Source: Brevibacterium picturae (GTDB taxonomy: Bacteria > Actinomycetota > Actinomycetes > Actinomycetales > Brevibacteriaceae). Taken from it: a DNA stretch of 64,000 nucleotides. Positions 58,518 through 64,000 of the stretch are shown piece after piece. The stretch's first letter is position 1; the number at the start of each line of letters is the position of its first letter. The position numbers and the translations under genes were made by a program. Location: positions 496,001-560,000 of the forward strand of contig NZ_LT629739.1 in the NCBI RefSeq assembly GCF_900105045.1. The letters are read 5' to 3'. Under the pieces are notes generated by a model. That model saw only the letters and a list, made by a program, of their open reading frames with translations, had not been told where the DNA came from and searched no databases.

Positions 58518-61049
58518 ATGACTGCTGCAGCTGAAAACATCGAAGAGACCACCCCGGGAGCCGACTCACGTGCGGCCGAACTCCTCACCGGACTCAACCC
58601 GCGACAGCGCGAAGCCGTGGCCCACACAGGCTCACCGCTGCTCATCGTGGCGGGTGCCGGTTCCGGTAAGACGAGCGTTCTGACCCGGCGCATCGCCTAT
58701 GCCCTGGCGACCGGTCGGGCACACCCCGGTGAGATCCTGGCGATCACATTCACCAACAAGGCAGCCAAGGAGATGGTTGAGCGCGTACGTTCGATCGTCG
58801 GTCCGGCCTCGCGAGCGATGTGGGTCTCAACCTTCCACTCCTCGTGCGTGAGGATCCTCCGCCGTGAGGCGAAGGTGCTGGGCATGAAGTCGAACTTCAC
58901 GATCTACGATGCCCAGGATGCTCAGCGACTCGTGTCCCAGATCCTCAAGGAACTCGGATTCGACACCAAGAAGTACACGCCCCGGTCAATGCTGCACCGG
59001 ATCTCCAACCTCAAGAACGATCTGCAGACGCCGGATGACTTCGCGCCCCGGCCGAACAACCCCGCCGATGAAGTCCTCGCCGACGTGTTCAAGCGCTACA
59101 CCGCTCGCCTGCGCCTGGCCAATGCCTTCGACTTCGATGACCTCATCGCTGAGACCGTCCATCTCTTCGGCGCCTTCCCCGAGGTAGCCGACTTCTACCG
59201 CAGACGGTTCCGGCACATCCTCGTCGACGAGTACCAGGACACGAACCCGGCCCAGTATGCTCTCATCAAGTCTCTGGCCGGCGATGGTGCCGGCGGCGCC
59301 ACCGGTGCTGAGCTGACTGTCGTCGGTGACGCAGATCAGTCGATCTACGCCTTCCGCGGGGCGACCGTGCGCAACATCGTGGAGTTCGAGAAGGACTTCC
59401 CCGACGCGGAGACGATCCTGCTGGAGCAGAACTATCGCTCGACGCAGAACATCCTCGATGCTGCGAACGCTGTCATCGCGAACAATCAGGACCGCAAGGA
59501 CAAGAAGCTGTGGACCTCGGAGGGCACAGGCGAGTCCATTGTCGGCTGGGTGGCGGAGAACGAGCAGTCGGAGGCCCGCTTCATCGTCGATCGGGTTGAC
59601 GAACTCATCGACAACGAGAAGTACACCTATGGAGACTTCGCCGTCTTCTACCGCACCAATGCCCAGTCCCGTGCCATCGAGGACGCACTGGTCCGCTCCG
59701 GCATCCCCTACAAGGTCGTCGGCGGCACCCGGTTCTATGAGCGCAAGGAGATCAAGGACGCCCTCGCGTATCTGCGTGTGCTGGCCAATCCAGATGACGA
59801 TGTGAATCTCCGTCGCATCCTCAACGTCCCCAAGCGAGCCATCGGAGATCGCACCGAAGGCATCGTCGCGGACTTCGCCGATAGGGAGGGCATCAGCTTC
59901 TATACGGCGCTGGGACGTCTTGACGAGATCGTCCATCTGTCTGCCCGGGCGAAGACCTCCGTAGCGAAGTTCTACGATCTCATGCGCGACCTTGCGGCCA
60001 CCGCTGAGGCGGCTCCCCTCTCCCGGGTCATCGAGGCGATTCTCGAGCAGAGCGGCTATCTCGAGTCACTGCAGAAGAGCACGGACCCGCAGGATGAGTC
60101 GCGGGTCGACAACCTCGCCGAGCTGGTGGCCGTGGCCGAAGACTTCGTCGCCACTCAGGCTCTGGCCGGCACCGGCGATGCCGACGAGGATAAGGCTGAG
60201 GGCGAAGCCGCGACTGAGGCCGAGGCTGGGGCTGCCGCAGCCGCTGAGGGCGAAGGAGCCGCGAGTGAGGAAGTCGAGGCTGCGGATGGGCAGGGCTCCG
60301 AGACTCCTGCGTCCGGCAGTTCATCGATCGAGGCGTTCCTCGAACAGGTGGCGCTGGCCTCCGACACGGATCAGATCCCTGATGCCGAGCTGGGCCAAGT
60401 CACGCTCATGACATTGCACACGGCGAAGGGTCTGGAGTTCCCCGTCGTCTTCCTCACCGGACTCGAGGACGGCGGTTTCCCGCATGCCCGGTCCTTCGAA
60501 AACCCCCATGAGCTCTCTGAGGAGCGTCGGCTGGCCTATGTCGGTCTGACTCGGGCTCGGCAGCGACTGATCGTCACTCGTGCGGAGACTCGCAGCATGT
60601 GGGGACAGCCGCAGTACAATCCGCCGAGCAGGTTCCTGTCGGAGATTCCGGAGAATCTCATCGAATGGGAGAACACCGGATCCTTCTCCTCCAGCATGGG
60701 AGGCGGATTCTCCTCGGGCGGTTACAGCGGCGGAGGCTATGGCGGCGGCTACAGCGGCTCTCACGGCGGCGGGCTCAGTTCCTCACGGGGATCGAGCAGT
60801 TCATCGCGCTCACGTTCAGGTTCCGCCAACTCCTCGTCCCCTGTAGCCGGTTTCCCGAACCGGATCCGGCCCAATCGAGAGATCATCACCGTGTCGGTGG
60901 GCGAGAAGGTCTCACACGAGTCCTTCGGCCTGGGGACCGTGACAGAGGTCAACGGCGTCGGCGACAAAACGGTGGCCGTCGTGGACTTCGGCTCCTTGGG
61001 CACGAAGCGCCTCCTGTTGCGCTACGCCCCCATCGAAAAGCTCGGCTGA
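58518..61049 (+). CDS. pcrA: ATP-dependent 3'-5' DNA helicase PcrA/UvrD
   Basis: SF1A helicase of 843 aa. Motif I (IVAGAGSGKTSVL) is near residues 42-53, Ia (ITFTNKAAKEM) near 77, II (VDEYQDTN) near 237, III (VVGDADQSIYAFRGA) near 270, IV (LEQNYRS) near 305, V (MTLHTAKGLEFPVVFLTGLEDG) near 630 and VI (EERRLAYVGLTRARQRL) near 665. An Ala/Glu-rich insert of about 50 residues (about 550-600) interrupts the 2A/2B region and the tail before the RNA-polymerase/UvrB-type C-terminal domain is Gly/Ser-rich. It acts in repair and replication-fork clearance. Confidence 0.95.
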   Translation: MTAAAENIEETTPGADSRAAELLTGLNPRQREAVAHTGSPLLIVAGAGSGKTSVLTRRIAYALATGRAHPGEILAITFTNKAAKEMVERVRSIVGPASRAMWVSTFHSSCVRILRREAKVLGMKSNFTIYDAQDAQRLVSQILKELGFDTKKYTPRSMLHRISNLKNDLQTPDDFAPRPNNPADEVLADVFKRYTARLRLANAFDFDDLIAETVHLFGAFPEVADFYRRRFRHILVDEYQDTNPAQYALIKSLAGDGAGGATGAELTVVGDADQSIYAFRGATVRNIVEFEKDFPDAETILLEQNYRSTQNILDAANAVIANNQDRKDKKLWTSEGTGESIVGWVAENEQSEARFIVDRVDELIDNEKYTYGDFAVFYRTNAQSRAIEDALVRSGIPYKVVGGTRFYERKEIKDALAYLRVLANPDDDVNLRRILNVPKRAIGDRTEGIVADFADREGISFYTALGRLDEIVHLSARAKTSVAKFYDLMRDLAATAEAAPLSRVIEAILEQSGYLESLQKSTDPQDESRVDNLAELVAVAEDFVATQALAGTGDADEDKAEGEAATEAEAGAAAAAEGEGAASEEVEAADGQGSETPASGSSSIEAFLEQVALASDTDQIPDAELGQVTLMTLHTAKGLEFPVVFLTGLEDGGFPHARSFENPHELSEERRLAYVGLTRARQRLIVTRAETRSMWGQPQYNPPSRFLSEIPENLIEWENTGSFSSSMGGGFSSGGYSGGGYGGGYSGSHGGGLSSSRGSSSSSRSRSGSANSSSPVAGFPNRIRPNREIITVSVGEKVSHESFGLGTVTEVNGVGDKTVAVVDFGSLGTKRLLLRYAPIEKLG

Positions 61050-61084
61050 GATCCACCGGCGGGCACAGAAACGGACACAAAAAG

Positions 61085-61120
61085 AGGCGCCGAGGTGAAA
61101 GTACATTCACCTCGGCGCCT
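61085..61120. terminator. Bidirectional terminator after pcrA built from an inverted CGCCGAGGTG pair
   Basis: A 15-bp perfect stem (AGGCGCCGAGGTGAA and complement) with a 6-nt loop lies between convergent genes, 35 nt after the pcrA stop. Confidence 0.85.
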
Positions 61121-61151
61121 TCCCATGCCGGACGCGGCTATGGGTTAAAGA

Positions 61152-61334
61152 TCACTCGCTGCCAAGATTTTCGTCGGCTCCGTCGCGACCCTGATTAATC
61201 TGGTCTTCGAACTTGCCGCCGGTCTTCTCGTTGGCAAAGTCAGCAGCCTTATCCAGACCCTGATCGCTGAACTCTTCACCCTTTTCGCTATTCATGGCGT
61301 CCTTGGCTTTGTTTGTAAGATCGTCGAGTCCCAT
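61152..61334 (-). CDS. MT0933-like small protein (Rv0909-type antitoxin family)
   Basis: Hydrophilic protein of 60 aa with the pattern of the MT0933_antitox family: LDDLTNKAKDAM at the N-terminus, then DKAADFANEKTGGKFEDQINQGRDGADE. Family members are annotated as antitoxins because of Rv0909, but many stand alone, as here, and may be stress proteins. AAAGGAG stands 6 nt before the ATG at 61334; residues further upstream are non-coding. No toxin gene is adjacent. Confidence 0.8.
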   Translation of the reverse strand: MGLDDLTNKAKDAMNSEKGEEFSDQGLDKAADFANEKTGGKFEDQINQGRDGADENLGSE

Positions 61335-61473
61335 GCTGTCTCCTTTCGCTGGAAAAGGTTCTTGCGAACCTTCTGACACCACCCACCCTGCCACTGTTTT
61401 TGGTCGGGTGAAACCGAACCCTCCCGTTTCTCAGGGAATGCACAAACTGACCGTAGGAGCACGGCCTGTAGCA

Positions 61474-61827
61474 TCAGCGCGTCTCCGGCACGATGAACGC
61501 CAAAGCCACGAGAACCAGGGCGAAAATCAGCCCCGTTGCGATGTCGACGGTCTTCGAACGGTTTGTCCACACCTCGTCCCACGGCTCAGGCATCGCACGC
61601 ACCATCGCGAGGCCGGCGGGGACAATCGCCAAGACGATCGCGCCCAGACGGAAGTCAACGACAGTGCATGCGGCGGCGAGGAAGATGCCCAGCAGACAGG
61701 CCAGGAGAACCCAGTCGCGTGGGACGGGATTCGAGTAGCGCCGTTTCCAATAGATCCAGCGCTTGGCGAGCGGGCCTCGTCCGCGCCGGGCGTGGCGCGG
61801 GTAGGCCTTCTTCTCAGTGGAAGAAAT
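61474..61827 (-). CDS. DUF3017-type membrane protein, probable ATT start
   Basis: A frame of 118 codons runs from 61827 to the TGA at 61474-61476 and has no ATG, GTG or TTG in a usable place. The predicted protein (117 aa) has a Lys/Arg-rich N-terminus ([25 protein letters not shown]), two helices ([19 protein letters not shown] and [16 protein letters not shown]), then [19 protein letters not shown] and a last helix ending VPETR. This is the DUF3017 layout, and the gene has the usual place after purH. The in-frame TGA at 61840 limits the start; ATT at 61825-61827 has GGGAG 5 nt upstream. It overlaps purH by 14 bp. Confidence 0.72.
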   Translation of the reverse strand: MSSTEKKAYPRHARRGRGPLAKRWIYWKRRYSNPVPRDWVLLACLLGIFLAAACTVVDFRLGAIVLAIVPAGLAMVRAMPEPWDEVWTNRSKTVDIATGLIFALVLVALAFIVPETR

Positions 61828-63397
61828 GGCGGCTCCCGGTCAGATACATGGTGACCCCGGCCTTCTCGGCCGCTTCGACGACCTCATCATCGCGGATCGA
61901 GCCACCAGGCTGCACAACCGCACTGATGCCCCCGTCGATGAGGATCTGCAGCCCGTCGGCGAAGGGGAAGAATGCGTCCGAGGCGGCAACGGCTCCGGTC
62001 GCCCTCTCCTCGCCGGCGCGTTCGACGGCCAGCTTCGCGGAATCGACTCGGTTGACCTGGCCCATTCCCACTCCGACGGAGGCACCGTCCTTGGCCACGA
62101 GTATGGCATTGGACTTCACCGCCCGGCAGGCCTTCCACGCGAATTCCAAGTCGGCCAGAACCTCAGCGGACGCGGCCGTGCCCGCTGCCAGTGTCCAGTT
62201 CTCCGAGGCATCGCCGTCGGCCTGGAACGCGTCACGGTCTTGAACGAGGAATCCGCCGGTGATCGGTTTGATCTCCGCGGGCGCAAAATCGACATCGCCG
62301 AGTTCGAGCAGTCGCAGATTCTTCTTGCTCGATAGCAGGTCCAGTGCTTCGGCGGAGAACGACGGTGCGGCCAGGCACTCGGTGAAGATCGGCTTTATCG
62401 ACGCGGCCAGTTCGACGTCGACCTCGCGGTTGGTTGCGATGACGCCACCGTAGGCGGACAGGGAATCGCATTCGTGGGCTGCTTTGTGGGCGGCTGCAGC
62501 ACTGTCAGCCACGGCGATTCCACAGGGGTTGGCGTGCTTGACGATCGCCACCGCGGGACGATCGAAGTCGAAGGCCGCGCGGATCGCTGCATCGGTGTCC
62601 GTGTAGTTGTTGTACGACATCGCCTTGCCGCCCAGCAGCGTCGCACCGGCGATTCCACGGGTTCCATCGGAGTACACGGCCGCTGCCTGGTGGGGATTCT
62701 CGCCGTAGCGCAGATCGGTCAGCTTCTCCCCCGTCACCCCTGCGAAGGCCGGCTTGCCGGCGACCGACGATGCATCATCGGCTCCGACGTCCTCAGTGCC
62801 CGAAGCGAGCTCTGCGGCGAACCAGGAGGCCACGGCCGTGTCATAGGCAGCGGTGTGGGCAAAGGCGCGGGCGGCGAATCCCTGCCTGGCCCCGAGGTCG
62901 AAGCCCTGGCCCTGAGCCGCTTCGATCACGGCGGGATAGTCGGCGGGATCGGTGATGACGGAAACGGTCGGATGGTTCTTCGCCGCTGCCCGCACCATGG
63001 ACGGCCCGCCGATGTCGATCTGCTCCACGCAGTCGTCGAAACCGGCTCCGCTGGCCACGGTATCGGCAAATGGGTAGAGGTTGACGATGACGAGGTCGAA
63101 GGGCTCGATTTCGAGCTCGTCGAGCTGGCTCATGTGATCCGACTTGCGCGAATCGGCGAGGATGCCGGCATGGACCCGCGGATGCAGGGTCTTCACCCGG
63201 CCTTCGAGGCATTCGGGGAACCCTGTCAGCTCTTCGACCTTCGTGACCGCAGCACCCGCCTCGGCGATCTTCGCTGCTGTCGAACCGGTGGACACAATCT
63301 GGACACCGGCGGCTTGCAGTCCGCGGGCCAGGTCCTCCAATCCCGATTTGTCGTATACGCTGACGAGCGCTCTCTTAATCGCGCGGGTTCCTGTCAC
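61814..63397 (-). CDS. purH: Bifunctional AICAR transformylase / IMP cyclohydrolase
   Basis: Last two steps of IMP synthesis, 527 aa. The N-terminal IMP cyclohydrolase domain has [28 protein letters not shown] and [15 protein letters not shown]; the C-terminal transformylase domain has [40 protein letters not shown] and [12 protein letters not shown] with [13 protein letters not shown] at 63397 has a strong AAGGAGG 5-6 nt upstream. purN lies 50 bp upstream and a DUF3017 gene overlaps its end, so a purN-purH-DUF3017 operon is likely. Confidence 0.97.
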   Translation of the reverse strand: MTGTRAIKRALVSVYDKSGLEDLARGLQAAGVQIVSTGSTAAKIAEAGAAVTKVEELTGFPECLEGRVKTLHPRVHAGILADSRKSDHMSQLDELEIEPFDLVIVNLYPFADTVASGAGFDDCVEQIDIGGPSMVRAAAKNHPTVSVITDPADYPAVIEAAQGQGFDLGARQGFAARAFAHTAAYDTAVASWFAAELASGTEDVGADDASSVAGKPAFAGVTGEKLTDLRYGENPHQAAAVYSDGTRGIAGATLLGGKAMSYNNYTDTDAAIRAAFDFDRPAVAIVKHANPCGIAVADSAAAAHKAAHECDSLSAYGGVIATNREVDVELAASIKPIFTECLAAPSFSAEALDLLSSKKNLRLLELGDVDFAPAEIKPITGGFLVQDRDAFQADGDASENWTLAAGTAASAEVLADLEFAWKACRAVKSNAILVAKDGASVGVGMGQVNRVDSAKLAVERAGEERATGAVAASDAFFPFADGLQILIDGGISAVVQPGGSIRDDEVVEAAEKAGVTMYLTGSRHFFH

Positions 63398-63446
63398 AAG
63401 TCCTCCTTGAAGGCTCGATTGCCGTTTCGTGCGGTTGGTGAGTGGG

Positions 63447-64000
63447 TCAGACCGAAGCCGCCGAGGTGGCATATCCGCTGACATGCCGTCCTTCGATGAC
63501 GAGGTCGTGGTGGGCGAGGTGTGCGAGGAGACGGACGAGTTCGGTCCTCTCCTGAGTTTTGATGCGTTCGTGGACCGTGTCTTCTGTATCCGCGTCGCTG
63601 ACGGGAACCGCGAACTGGGTGATGATCGGGCCCGTGTCGACCCCGGTGTCGACAAGGTGGATGGTGCCGCCGGTGATGCGCACACCGTGGGCGAGGGCGT
63701 CTCTGACCCCGTGTGCGCCAGGGAACGCCGGCAGCAGGGCCGGATGCGTATTGATGATCCGGTTGTCGAAGGCTGCGATGAACGCGGGCCCGAGGATCCG
63801 CATGAATCCGGCCGAGATCACCCAGTCGGGTGAGAACTCGGCGACGGCATCGCGCAGGGCCAGGTTCCATTCCTCACGGTTCGCGAAGTCTTTGGGTCGT
63901 GCAACGAAGGTAGGGATCGAGTGCGCTTTCGCGCGGTCGAGAACTCCCGCTGTCTGGGAGTCGGAGCCGACCCCGACGATCTCGACACCATGGTCCGATT
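63447..64000 (-). CDS. purN: Phosphoribosylglycinamide formyltransferase (5' end outside window)
   Basis: Third step of purine synthesis, transfer of a formyl group from 10-formyl-THF to GAR. About 183 residues are visible; the start lies beyond the window edge. The Asn-x-His catalytic pair is in [16 protein letters not shown] and the catalytic Asp in [13 protein letters not shown]; the folate-binding region [12 protein letters not shown] is also present. The stop is 50 bp before the purH GTG, so the two genes are likely cotranscribed. Confidence 0.94.
   Translation of the reverse strand, partial: SDHGVEIVGVGSDSQTAGVLDRAKAHSIPTFVARPKDFANREEWNLALRDAVAEFSPDWVISAGFMRILGPAFIAAFDNRIINTHPALLPAFPGAHGVRDALAHGVRITGGTIHLVDTGVDTGPIITQFAVPVSDADTEDTVHERIKTQERTELVRLLAHLAHHDLVIEGRHVSGYATSAASV

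Noticed and set aside
61152..61334. Toxin-antitoxin pair at the MT0933-like gene
   Set aside because: The neighbour is the DUF3017/purH operon; no toxin-sized gene adjoins it, so only the single family member is reported.

Overview
The window is 64 kb of high-GC DNA (about 64% by eye) with dense, overlapping operons. It comes from a Gram-positive actinobacterium. The housekeeping gene order (tRNA-Gln, glmU, prs, rplY, pth, mfd, mazG, eno, divIC/ftsB, DUF501, ppx), an actinobacterial ino1, purN-purH-DUF3017, and a DUF202/DUF1461/MT0933-like gene content fit the Micrococcales; a Brevibacterium-like organism is my best guess (inference, no search run).

Layout. 1-5.7 kb: a plus-strand operon with a dipeptide-type ABC transporter, isoaspartyl dipeptidase and an NhaC-type antiporter, which reads as uptake and hydrolysis of beta-aspartyl dipeptides. 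5.8-12.8 kb: an AraC regulator and VOC protein, a sodium:solute symporter operon with a small membrane partner and an unknown protein, a membrane-anchored molybdopterin oxidoreductase, a small unknown protein and a LysR regulator. 12.8-15.2 kb: a DHDPS-family aldolase and an aldehyde dehydrogenase that carries an in-frame TGA. 15.6-22 kb: Bax-inhibitor-1 protein, AbgT transporter, ino1, prfC. 22-34.6 kb: hrpA, DinB-like protein, NRAMP-like transporter, DUF202 proteins, AEC transporter, DUF1461 protein, ppk2, MFS permease. 34.8-38.4 kb: an unusual tRNA with a UAA anticodon, a hypothetical gene, a divergent HxlR/NmrA-like pair, and ndh with a Rex-like operator. 38.4-46.6 kb: subtilase, ppx, DUF501, divIC, then a plus-strand AbiEi-like orphan gene lying between divIC and eno, then eno, a tyrosine phosphatase, mazG and a CsbD-like protein. 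46.7-58 kb: mfd, an ASST-type lipoprotein, rhomboid protease, pth, rplY, an alpha/beta hydrolase, prs, glmU, tRNA-Gln. 58-64 kb: a membrane protein, pcrA/uvrD, an MT0933-like small protein, a DUF3017 gene that appears to start at ATT, purH and the 3' part of purN.

Regulation and non-coding signals. Many genes have a TANNNT hexamer 6-8 nt before the start codon, the arrangement expected of leaderless transcripts. Convergent gene pairs are separated by long hairpins, mostly without a U tract. A 10-mer (CGCCGAGGTG) occurs at least 21 times in unrelated genes, in several reading frames and as an inverted pair in one terminator. A 54-nt hairpin-like repeat occurs three times; two copies in opposite orientation flank the AbiEi-like gene. 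Three intergenic regions hold degenerate, G-rich tandem repeats of 16-19 nt.

No CRISPR array, insertion sequence, integrase, rRNA or replication origin was seen. All functions come from reading motifs and recalling families; no database search was made.
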